35,578 bases of DNA, taken from NCBI GenBank assembly GCA_947625065.1, contig CANQNB010000004.1, forward strand, positions 1-35,578, read 5' to 3'. The notes beneath the pieces are model-generated. The model ran no database searches. It was not told the DNA's origin and saw nothing but the letters and a program-made list of their open reading frames with translations. Source of the stretch: an uncultured Clostridia bacterium. Its GTDB lineage: Bacteria; Bacillota; Clostridia; Christensenellales; Borkfalkiaceae. Below, piece by piece: positions 17,101 through 24,503 of this stretch. The position numbers and the translations under genes were made by a program. Position 1 is the stretch's first letter, and every line of letters begins with the position of its first letter.

Positions 17101-20100
17101 TCTTCGTCAGGAAGTATTCGAAGGTCCTGCCCGTCGCCTTGTAGGTACCGATGGCGTCATAGTAGCCGTCATAGACGGTGCCGGGCTTGTCGGCAGTGGC
17201 GTCGCCGAAGAACAGGAGCGGAGCGTTGGAATAGACAGAGTCGCCTGCGCACAGGTCATAGACGCCCGCCTCGTTGCCCTCGGCAAACATGAAGGTGATG
17301 GTCGCCTCGTAGGTCTCGGGATCCATCGCATACGTAATGAGAACGTACTTCACCTCGGTGTCCGTAGTGAAAGTGAGGATCGCATATATGGTATAACTGT
17401 CGTTATATACGATAGAGACGAACTCGTAGGTCCCTTTGACCTGCGCAGGTTCGGGGACTTCCTCCGTCGGCGCGGGGAGATAGGCGGCGCCGCCAAAACC
17501 GTCGAGCTCAAATGTCGAACCGTCCTCGTTCTCCGCGGAGAACAGATCCACGTAGTTGTAGTCGAAGTAGATGGCTGCTTCCTTCACGCCCGTCTCCGAC
17601 TCGGTCACCTGGAACACGAACCCATACTCGAAGAAGAGAGCATACAGATCCTCACGGATAGAAGACGAAACGTCCACTTCTTCGTCGGGGGTGAACGTGT
17701 AGAACCCGCCATCCTCGTCATACACATACGAGCCGAAGAAGAGATATTCGCGCGACTCCAAGTCGTCTGCGTCGAACAGGGAGATGGCAAGGGTCTTGTC
17801 GCCGATAAACCAGAGATAGGGTGCGGGATCGGCGCCGCTGCGTTCAAGGGTGATCACCGAGCCCTCATTCAGCACATAGTAGAGCGCCTCGATCGTGGGC
17901 TCTCCATCTTCGTCGGGTTCCCCTTCCACCTCTGCATACATGCAGAAGATCTCCAAGCCGTCTCTCGTGATGAAGTATGCCAGGTTATAGGAATCGGTGT
18001 ACCCGAGTTCGTAATATGCCCAGTATGCGTCGAGATAATCCATCATCCAATCGCCGTAGGCATAGGTCTTGCCGCCGTAGGTGAGGGTGCCCCACATGTC
18101 GACGGTGAGCGCATCTGCGGCGGTCTCTTCGTACAGATCGGCAAGCGCGGGTGCGTGGATCTCCTCTCCGTAGGGGATGGAGACCTCGACGAGGGTGCTG
18201 CCGCCCTCGCTGACGCTGCGGACGTAATAACCGAAGTCAAAGCCGTACTGTGCGGGGATGGACGCCGACGAGAACACCAAATAAGAGCTGCTCTCATCCT
18301 GCGCGATCATGCCCTGGTCGATGAGTTCATACACCGTCTGCCCCGTCTGCGTATCCGCGTACCACGCGAACACGTAGATGGCGTCGTTATCTACATAGTG
18401 GTAGAAGGCGGCGTTCTGGGGAAGGGAGCCGTCGAACACGCCATAGGCTTTGGTCGAGGCGTCCTTCCACTGTTCGAAGTAGGGCTCTTGTTCGAGCACA
18501 TAGTAGATGGAGCCGTACAGCGACTCTTCGGGACGGATGATCGTCTTGGCGCCGTCTGCGGCAGTGAACACGATCCACGCGTCCTCCCACGTGTAGTTGC
18601 CCGAGGAGGTCGAGAACACGTTGAGGGTCCTCGTTTTGAGCTCGTAGGTACCCGTCTGCCCCTTGTAGGTGCCGCCGCCGAAGCCGTCGAGGGTGAGGGA
18701 GGATGCCGGCGATTCGGTCTCCCACATGTCGTCATAGTTGACATAGCTGCCGTTGAGCCCGTCGGAGAGCCCCGCGACGCCCGCGAGCGCAAGACCGCCC
18801 ACGCTGCCATTGTAACTGTACGTCTTCAGAAGGAAGAGCTGGCTGCCCGTGCTGCTGACGATGGCATAGTCGCCGTTCGTCTGTTTGGAATAGTACGCGA
18901 CCTGCTCCACCGTGAAGCACTTCTCAAATCCCAAGGATGCCTTGGAGCTGTCATAACTGTAAGTGTAGAAGCCGCCGATGCCGTTTTCGTCGACCATGCC
19001 GTCGAGGAAGAAGAGACGGGTGAAGTCGGGTTCGCCCGCGCGGTCGCGGTAGGCATAGAAGCCGCGCTCCTCCCCTGTCTCACGGTTGAAGACGAGGGAG
19101 ACGCCCTCTTCGGTCGTCTGGGTGTTGACGGTGAAGTGGAAGGTCTCCTGCTTGCCGCTCGCGTCCTTGCCGTCGAAGATGAATTCGCCCGTGAGCGCAT
19201 CCACGCCATAGACGCCCTCGATCTCCTCCGTTCCCTTCTTGTAGACGACGCCGTCTGCCTCGGTGAAGGTGAGGGTGTCTTCGGAGCCGCCGCCGTATTG
19301 GACGGTCTCACCCTCGAGGTCGCGGAAGAAGAAGAAATACTGGGTCCCGCTCTCTCTGCCGTTGACAACTTTGCCCTCGAGCGCGCCGTCCTCAAAGGAG
19401 AAGACGCCGGTCGCGGGGTCATAGTCGCCCTCGAACTCGAAGGGACCGCGGAGGAGGTGCACTTTCGTCGTGTCGGCGATGCCGACGTAGAGAAGGTCGC
19501 TCCCCGAGAACACGTCGAGGATGCCTTCCTCCCAACGCGCATAGAGGATGACGAGCGACTCTTCGCCGAAGAGCTCCTCGGTGTTCACTTCCTCATTGGG
19601 CAAGAATTCGACCTTGCCCGAGCTGGTGCGTGCCCAACCTGCAAAGCGGAGGTCTTCCGGGGCGCCGAAAGCGCTGCCGTCGGGCAGGGTGACGGTGGAA
19701 CCGACGTAGCACTCGATGGACTGCATCGTGCCGTAGCTTCCGCCCGAAAGGTTGACCTGGAACCCGATGGTAGCTTTGTTGCGGGAGAGCCAGACGGTGA
19801 ACTGCTCGCCCTTGCCGAGCGAATCGGTCAGAGCGTAGCTGCCCTCCTGCGTTTCGTCGATGGAAAATCCGGAGGGAGCGGTGTACTCAAAGGGCTCCCG
19901 GTACCAGCCGCTGCCCGTCTCGGTCTTCGCCTCGGCGGGATAGGCGCCGTTGCTGTCCATTTCATAGACGCTCACGGTGTAAGAAGCGAGGTATTTTGCC
20001 GTCAGCGAGAGCGCCGTCGCGGGCATGGTATCCGTGTCGGTGATCTGCTTGCCGCCCCGGAACCAGCCGCCGAACGTCAAACCTTCGTCGGGCGTGGGCG

Positions 20101-20521
20101 CCTTGTCGGCGAGGAACGTGAGGAGGTTAGTCCCCTCTTCCACCTGGTAGGAAGTCGTAGTGAGCGAACCGCCGTTGCCCGCCGAAAGGGTGAGCTCGGA
20201 GAGGGTCACCTCCGTCCATTTGGCGTAATAGGTCACGCTCTTCTCGGGCATGGTGGTGGGCAGCGTCTGCTGCGTTCCCGAGCAGTCCGCCTCCAGATAC
20301 CACCCGCCGAACTTGTATCCCTGTTTGACGGGGTCTTCGGGGAGCTGGTCTGTGATGTCCTCCCCTGCTTCTGCTTCGATCGCCGCGACAGCCGTTCCGC
20401 CGTCCGTCTCGAAGGAGAGCTTGATGAGCTTGCTGTTGTTGCAGCCTGCGAGCAAAACCATGCACAGCAGCGCCAGAACGGAGAGCAAGGTCAATGCAGC
20501 TTTCTTGATTGTCTTCGTCAT
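14114..20521 (-). CDS. Giant surface lipoprotein (about 2135 aa): lipobox, InlB-like/Listeria-Bacteroides repeats, repeated beta-rich modules, BspA-like LRR_5 segment
   Basis: Start MTKTIKKAALTLLSVLALLCMVLLAGCNN (lipobox LAGC) preceded by AAGGAGAATCGGC. InlB-like units ISFETDGGTAVAAIEAEAGE...YKFGGWYLEADCSG...YYAKW and LSAGNGGSLTTTSYQVEEGT...LTFGGWFRGGKQI; LRR_5-like LKIPDGVTEIADEVFAFMYKIGSLDLNEVEKIGNYAFYSV. Confidence 0.93.
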   Translation of the reverse strand: MTKTIKKAALTLLSVLALLCMVLLAGCNNSKLIKLSFETDGGTAVAAIEAEAGEDITDQLPEDPVKQGYKFGGWYLEADCSGTQQTLPTTMPEKSVTYYAKWTEVTLSELTLSAGNGGSLTTTSYQVEEGTNLLTFLADKAPTPDEGLTFGGWFRGGKQITDTDTMPATALSLTAKYLASYTVSVYEMDSNGAYPAEAKTETGSGWYREPFEYTAPSGFSIDETQEGSYALTDSLGKGEQFTVWLSRNKATIGFQVNLSGGSYGTMQSIECYVGSTVTLPDGSAFGAPEDLRFAGWARTSSGKVEFLPNEEVNTEELFGEESLVILYARWEEGILDVFSGSDLLYVGIADTTKVHLLRGPFEFEGDYDPATGVFSFEDGALEGKVVNGRESGTQYFFFFRDLEGETVQYGGGSEDTLTFTEADGVVYKKGTEEIEGVYGVDALTGEFIFDGKDASGKQETFHFTVNTQTTEEGVSLVFNRETGEERGFYAYRDRAGEPDFTRLFFLDGMVDENGIGGFYTYSYDSSKASLGFEKCFTVEQVAYYSKQTNGDYAIVSSTGSQLFLLKTYSYNGSVGGLALAGVAGLSDGLNGSYVNYDDMWETESPASSLTLDGFGGGTYKGQTGTYELKTRTLNVFSTSSGNYTWEDAWIVFTAADGAKTIIRPEESLYGSIYYVLEQEPYFEQWKDASTKAYGVFDGSLPQNAAFYHYVDNDAIYVFAWYADTQTGQTVYELIDQGMIAQDESSSYLVFSSASIPAQYGFDFGYYVRSVSEGGSTLVEVSIPYGEEIHAPALADLYEETAADALTVDMWGTLTYGGKTYAYGDWMMDYLDAYWAYYELGYTDSYNLAYFITRDGLEIFCMYAEVEGEPDEDGEPTIEALYYVLNEGSVITLERSGADPAPYLWFIGDKTLAISLFDADDLESREYLFFGSYVYDEDGGFYTFTPDEEVDVSSSIREDLYALFFEYGFVFQVTESETGVKEAAIYFDYNYVDLFSAENEDGSTFELDGFGGAAYLPAPTEEVPEPAQVKGTYEFVSIVYNDSYTIYAILTFTTDTEVKYVLITYAMDPETYEATITFMFAEGNEAGVYDLCAGDSVYSNAPLLFFGDATADKPGTVYDGYYDAIGTYKATGRTFEYFLTKTQFTEYELSFPALNATYKAALSHVMAEGDELAVYIEARGLASGTFTADTGTITADGFCDSFERGDRIYYGYSAYGNYTDDTVFANAEEFEADPDGKQFIFFVEYVSIEGVLYSYDASIPVIFDVDKEDRTKLTERDSYAGSYVPFIDGDIGEGKLVLDGHGNATMYDANDTVTQKGTYTYNEEDEDLIVYYTYGDHTYRFVLSIYTVGNESYRIFNDMDFEQVYRGPALSVLMLTGLHANEAETAYVDALYIDSYGVSREGLYSMYTDELVFFQGMDNSVFYFRLNGENFSVVTDDFVMDDGILFAYQGPTSVETLKIPDGVTEIADEVFAFMYKIGSLDLNEVEKIGNYAFYSVRELLQTTLVSEKLTYIGDYAFASFMRYAVGDTLYCRSLINYIDLPNVTYIGDNAFYGNTSLSVTPGDFEGYGNVKLKAIETIGDGAFRITRFGEKDKVLYLDLTEADLTKLTIAGTAFDVHPSSAYGADELGYPVCIRVNANGAFTFLSKLAEKYRGNVEIVGLGDPAALAETGWYSFTQSSYLLFNAEKGELGLNTATLYAYSSASYEWTTSEMLYSVGTDGTVTLYANEDGQWSVQATFTLAADAVTLTMDEATYYKAETEQSVTINGTTPLTFTYEVFVSTFMFGGTEIEFTFTSANYNGKAAENPEFNIYDNSLELEYAEGNETYTVQIDLAALTAGDASLASRTVYSKDNDYRATFSGAVELNTEKESFYHMSSLEKKGDGDAWTRLGSETAQRQEDGKGGYTYTVKNTLTDGSEETYTVVYHRAEGDAAAYIEVSVTTLHALRNVQAKEAETYRADFKYSGDTADKMDSLTAFYVYKDYGDYKSPEEVYGADIKKTAENTFTVTVSSGSGVTTYTVVFHAKAGEEDAYIVVTKAEQKVVTVETKHGDNEDYYTIDIIVGDDNKIVGVTGELKSWSYDNYWQSYESFTVATLSDAENVKIEGMVVTFEYFGTKYTVTFTYENNAFSATLDSTYIG

Positions 20522-20606
20522 GCCGATTCTCCTTATTTTATTTACCCGTATTTTTGCCTGCATCCCCATGCGGACGCGCGACAAGATTCAAGTCGAATGT
20601 TGTATT

Positions 20607-20636
20607 ATCATACCATAAACTGAGTGCGCCTGTCAA
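20607..20636 (-). promoter_or_regulatory. SigA-type promoter for the giant lipoprotein gene
   Basis: Minus strand TTGACA (20636-20631), 18 bp, TATGAT (20612-20607). Confidence 0.65.
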
Positions 20637-20721
20637 ATCATTTGCGTGCGCGCAGACATAATTTTATTTTATAATATGAATAACCTCTGCTTATAGCTAC
20701 CCTCGGTCCCGGACCCCTTTC

Positions 20722-20930
20722 GGCGCTATGCGCCACTGTCTCGCGCGGGTAGAGTCCCGCGCTCGGTCAGCAATTGCCCGTGCATATGGGCAATTGCCAT
20801 CGAATTTCGCGCCGACAGCCCACTGGGCTGGTCGGCAGAATGCGAATTCTACCCAAAGGGGGCAGCAAGGGGAGCGTGCGACCCCAAGGAGGACAGCGAG
20901 GAGAGCTTGCTTACCCCGTCCGTGAGGGGT
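20722..20930. repeat. Array of consecutive small hairpins (intergenic)
   Basis: GGCGC-TAT-GCGCC (20722-20734); GCGCGGG-6-CCCGCGC (20743-20762); GCAATTGCCC-8-GGGCAATTGC (20770-20797); GCCGACAGCCC-ACT-GGGCTGGTCGGC (20811-20836, one bulge); AGAAT-GCGA-ATTCT; ACCCC-8-GGGGT (20913-20930). Confidence 0.85.
20833..20872. repeat. R2 direct repeat copy 2 (5' side of giant lipoprotein gene)
   Basis: CGGCAGAATGCGAATTCTACCCAAAGGGGGCAGCAAGGGG, same orientation as 14008-14048. Confidence 0.9.
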
Positions 20931-20983
20931 GGATTCGGACATGGTATGCCCGTAATGCGTCATATGCCGACGTCCTCCCCCTT

Positions 20984-21022
20984 CCCAAAAAACACAAAAA
21001 AACAGCGGGGCGCTCGCCCCGC
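20984..21022 (-). terminator. Intrinsic terminator downstream of tsf
   Basis: Minus strand AGCGGGGCG-AG-CGCCCCGCT followed by GTTTTTTTGTGTTTTTT. Confidence 0.8.
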
Positions 21023-21045
21023 TGCAAAGATCGGACTGAACCCGG

Positions 21046-21972
21046 TCACTTCTTCATCGCTTCGACCTGCTTTGCGACCTCTTCGGAGAGATCCTCCGCC
21101 TTCTTCTCGATGCCTTCGCCCATGACGTAGAAGACGTATCTCGTGAGGGAAACGGGCGCGCCCGTCTCCTTCGCCGCCTGCGCGATGAGCTGCTTGACCG
21201 TCACTTTGTCGTCCTTGACGAACTTCTGCTCGAGGAGGCAGTTCTCCTCATAGAACTTCTTCACCTTGCCCTCGACGATGTTCGCGATGACCTTCTCGGG
21301 CTTGTTCGCGTTTTTCTCGTCGTTGCGGACTTCCTGCATCAGGATCTCGCGCTCGTGGTCGAGGGTCTCGGCAGAGACCTCCTCCGCCGTGAGATAGGCG
21401 GGCTTGGTGAACGCGGTGTGAAGAGCGAGGTCGTGCGCGAGCGCCTTGGTCGCGTCGCTCACGGGGCAGGCGAAGTCGAGCATGACGCCCATCGTGCCGC
21501 CCATGTGGATATACGTTTCGAGGAGTCCGTTCGTCTCATACACGGTGAAGCGGCGCACGGAGATCTTTTCGCCGATGACGCCCGTCTGCTCGGAGACGAA
21601 GGTCTCGACCGTTTTGCCCCCACCCATGTCCGAGGTGAGCAGCTGCGCAACGTCTGCAGGTCTCTTTTCGAGGATGAACTTTGCGATCGTTTCGACGACG
21701 GCGTGGAACTTCTCGCCCTTGGAGACGAAGTCGCTCTCGCAGTTGACTTCGACGAGGACGCCCGTGTTCCCTTCGACGAGGGCGTAGACGATGCCCTCCG
21801 CCGCGACCTTGGAGGCGCGCTTTGCCGCCTTCGCGATGCCGCGCTCACGGAGAATGTCGCCCGCGCGGTCGAAATCGCCCTCCGCCTCTTCGAGTGCCTT
21901 TTTGCAATCCATCATGCCCGCGCCCGTCTGTTCGCGGAGCTTCATAACGTCCTTTGCGGAAATTGTTGCCAT
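21046..21972 (-). CDS. tsf: Elongation factor Ts
   Basis: MATISAKDVMKLREQTGAGMMDCKKALEEAEGDFDRAGDILRERGIAKAAKRASKVAAEGIV ... LVEVNCESDFVSKGEKF. Confidence 0.98.
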   Translation of the reverse strand: MATISAKDVMKLREQTGAGMMDCKKALEEAEGDFDRAGDILRERGIAKAAKRASKVAAEGIVYALVEGNTGVLVEVNCESDFVSKGEKFHAVVETIAKFILEKRPADVAQLLTSDMGGGKTVETFVSEQTGVIGEKISVRRFTVYETNGLLETYIHMGGTMGVMLDFACPVSDATKALAHDLALHTAFTKPAYLTAEEVSAETLDHEREILMQEVRNDEKNANKPEKVIANIVEGKVKKFYEENCLLEQKFVKDDKVTVKQLIAQAAKETGAPVSLTRYVFYVMGEGIEKKAEDLSEEVAKQVEAMKK

Positions 21973-22003
21973 GATCGGTATCCCTCCATTGGATGATTTT
22001 CGG

Positions 22004-22765
22004 TTATTCGGCGCTGTTTGCCACGACTTCCTCGATGTCTGCGGGCGCATCATCGCTCTCCTCGGGCATGGGTACGGGCGTTTCGCCCTGGTTTGCCTCG
22101 ATGACGGCGTTTGCGATCACCGACGAGATGAGCTTGATGGCGCGGATGGCGTCGTCGTTGCCGGGGATGACATAGTCGATGAGGTCGGGGTCGCAGTTGG
22201 TGTCGGTGATGGCGACGATCGGGATGTTCATCTTGCGCGCCTCGGCGACGGCAATGTCCTCATTGTGCGGGTCGACCACGAACATCACGCCGGGCATGCC
22301 GTGCATCTGCTTGATGCCGCCCAGATTCTCTTGCAGTTTGCCCATCTCCTTCTTGAGCCCCAAAACTTCCTTCTTGGGGAGAAGATCGAACTCGCCGCTC
22401 GCTTCCATCCTCTCAAGCTTTTCGAGATAGTCGATACGGGAGCGGATGGTCTTGAAGTTGGTGAGCGTGCCGCCCAGCCAACGGGAGTTGACGTAGAATT
22501 GCCCGCAGCGCTCCGCCTCTTCCTTGATGGCGTCCTGCGCCTGCTTTTTCGTGCCGACGAAGAGCACGCTCTTGCCCTGCTTCACGCTCTCGACAACGAA
22601 GGTGTACGCGACTTCGATGAGCGACGCGGTCTTTTCAAGGTCGATGATGTGGATGTCGTGACGGGCGGCGAAGATGTACTTCTTCATCTTCGGGTTCCAT
22701 TTTCTCGTCTGGTGCCCAAAGTGGACACCGGCTTCGAGAAGCTGCTTCATGGTGATGACTGCCAT
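22004..22765 (-). CDS. rpsB: 30S ribosomal protein S2
   Basis: [46 protein letters not shown] ... [15 protein letters not shown] ... [18 protein letters not shown]; short acidic tail. Confidence 0.98.
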   Translation of the reverse strand: MAVITMKQLLEAGVHFGHQTRKWNPKMKKYIFAARHDIHIIDLEKTASLIEVAYTFVVESVKQGKSVLFVGTKKQAQDAIKEEAERCGQFYVNSRWLGGTLTNFKTIRSRIDYLEKLERMEASGEFDLLPKKEVLGLKKEMGKLQENLGGIKQMHGMPGVMFVVDPHNEDIAVAEARKMNIPIVAITDTNCDPDLIDYVIPGNDDAIRAIKLISSVIANAVIEANQGETPVPMPEESDDAPADIEEVVANSAE

Positions 22766-22915
22766 AGTTCCTCCGTTTGTCCTCTTTCCGCCGTGTGATC
22801 CCGCTTGAGCCCCGCATGAAAAGGATTTACGGAGCACGGAGAGCGGCGCGTGCGAAAATGTGGATTTGCCCGTGCGGCGCCCCCTTTGCGGCGTGGCGAC
22901 CCCACAGACTTATTC

Positions 22916-22944
22916 AGTATAGCACGCCCGCGCGAAAAAAGCAA
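22916..22944 (-). promoter_or_regulatory. SigA-type promoter for rpsB-tsf
   Basis: Minus strand TTGCTT (22944-22939), 17 bp, TATACT (22921-22916). Confidence 0.6.
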
Positions 22945-23044
22945 CTTCTTTTTTGCCCTTTTGGGAATTTTTTAAGGCACGGCGACAAATTTCCCTCTCA
23001 AAGCGCAAAGTCTTGCCCATCCAAAGGTGGAGCCGAGGCGAACC

Positions 23045-23100
23045 CTCATTCCGACCCCGAACGAAGTGAGTGGGGAGTGAATCTTTAAGATACGCTCGGC
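23045..23100. repeat. R1 element copy 2 (partial/degenerate)
   Basis: CTCATTCCGACCCCGAACGAAGTGAGTGGGGAGTGAATCTTTAAGATACGCTCGGC; shares CTCAT.CCGA, the GAGTG.ATCTTTAAGAT core and CTCGG with 13896-13974. Confidence 0.65.
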
Positions 23101-23401
23101 TTACGCCTACTTCGCACTGCGCGCTCGTGCCGACCTTAGTTTACAATAGAAGCCTCGGTCGAACGGTATGAGGATCAGCCCCAAGCCGTCCTCTTCGGAC
23201 ATGGTATGGGGCAATGAGGTGAGAAGCTCGGGGAGGAAGTTCCAGAGCGCTTTTGTCGGACAGCCGCGCTTCCATCAAAAAAACGGGCAGGAAGGCATGG
23301 GTATAAAACGGGCGGGAGCGGTCAAAACTCTTGGTGCGTGAGCAGATCGGAGCTCTGTTACATACAATGATAGCGGGGGATCGCTCACAGAGGAGAAAGA
23401 T

Positions 23402-23755
23402 ATGTCGATGACAGTCAAGCGCGGAGAACTTTATTATGCGGATCTCTCCCCCGTGGTCGGGAGCGAGCAGGGCGGCGTGCGGCCTGTCCTCGTCGTGCAG
23501 AACGACACGGGCAACAAATATTCCCCCACCGTGATCGCCGCGGCGGTGACGAGCAAGATCCACAAGGCGCGGCTGCCCACCCACATCGAGCTGCCGCAGG
23601 CGTTCGGGCTGCAAAAGGACTCGGTCATCCTCCTCGAACAGATCCGGACGATCGATAAAAAGAGGCTGATGTCGCGCATCGGCGAACTGCCCGCCGCCAC
23701 CATGTCCAAGGTCAACCGCGCGATCCTGATCTCGTTGGGCTTCGGGGAAGAGTAG
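23402..23755 (+). CDS. mazF: Type II toxin MazF/PemK (EndoA-like) endoribonuclease
   Basis: [60 protein letters not shown] ... [31 protein letters not shown]. Confidence 0.95.
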   Translation: MSMTVKRGELYYADLSPVVGSEQGGVRPVLVVQNDTGNKYSPTVIAAAVTSKIHKARLPTHIELPQAFGLQKDSVILLEQIRTIDKKRLMSRIGELPAATMSKVNRAILISLGFGEE

Positions 23756-23826
23756 ATCGGCGCCGAAGAGCCCCTTCCCAAGGGCTTCTGCGGCAAGACC
23801 CAAGAAAATTTTGCAAAAAATTGCAC

Positions 23827-23866
23827 GCGCCGCCCGCGGATTCATCCGCGGGCGGCGCCCTTTTTT
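23827..23866. terminator. Bidirectional intrinsic terminator between mazF and engB
   Basis: GCGCCGCCCGCGGA-TTCA-TCCGCGGGCGGCGC, 14-bp perfect stem, followed by CCTTTTTT on + and by GTGCAATTTTTT on -. Confidence 0.85.
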
Positions 23867-23912
23867 ATCGTTTTCGGAAGCTCTTCTTCGGACATGGTAT
23901 GCCCGTTTCCGC

Positions 23913-24503
23913 TCACTCCCCGCCGAGGGAGATGATGTGCCCGAGTTTTTGCAGCAGTTCCTCCTTGCCGTCGCCCGTAAGCCCGGAGACCGCGATCACG
24001 TTGCCCGTGCCCAGCCCGTAGGCATTTGCGATGGCGCGCACCCGCTCCTTCACCTTCATGCGCGAGAGCTTGTCGCACTTAGTCGCGATGACGGTGAACG
24101 GAAGGATGTGATAATTGAGAAAGCTCACCATCTGCAAATCGTCCCCCGAGGGGTCGCGGCGGATGTCGGAAATGAGGAAGACGTGCGCGATGTCCTCCTT
24201 GTTTGCAAAGAAGGCGTCGAGCAGTTTGCCCCACTTCTCCTTCTCCTCCTTGGAAACGGCGGCATAGCCGTAGCCGGGGAGGTCGGCGAGGAGAAAGTCG
24301 CCGAAATCGAAGTAATTGACGAGGCGGGTCCGCCCGGGCGCTGCGCCCGTCTTTGCGAGGCGCTTTTGGTTGGCGAGCATGTTGATGAGGGTGCTCTTGC
24401 CCGCGTTTGAACGCCCGCACACCGCCACCATCGGCTTTTGCGGGTGAAGGAACTGCGCCTGCGACGCCGCACTGACGACAAATTTTGCCACTTTAATTTG
24501 CAT
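23913..24503 (-). CDS. engB: Ribosome biogenesis GTP-binding protein EngB/YsxC
   Basis: VAVCGRSNAGKSTLINMLANQKRLAKTGAAPGRTRLVNYFDFGDFLLADLPGYGYAAVSKEEKEKWGKL. Confidence 0.97.
   Translation of the reverse strand: MQIKVAKFVVSAASQAQFLHPQKPMVAVCGRSNAGKSTLINMLANQKRLAKTGAAPGRTRLVNYFDFGDFLLADLPGYGYAAVSKEEKEKWGKLLDAFFANKEDIAHVFLISDIRRDPSGDDLQMVSFLNYHILPFTVIATKCDKLSRMKVKERVRAIANAYGLGTGNVIAVSGLTGDGKEELLQKLGHIISLGGE

Noticed and set aside
12893-20623. 2576-aa plus-strand ORF spanning the opposite strand of frr, pyrH, the intergenic region and the giant lipoprotein
   Set aside because: Crosses several real minus-strand genes, a promoter and a terminator; same shadow composition; no RBS or homology pattern. 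Long, but explained by biased codon use.
20722-20930. CRISPR array or tRNA cluster in the hairpin-rich region
   Set aside because: Hairpins differ from each other; no regularly spaced identical repeats, no tRNA-like cloverleaf or T-loop consensus.
23141-23845. 234-aa minus ORF opposite mazF
   Set aside because: Antisense to a clearly recognisable MazF; no recognisable domain.
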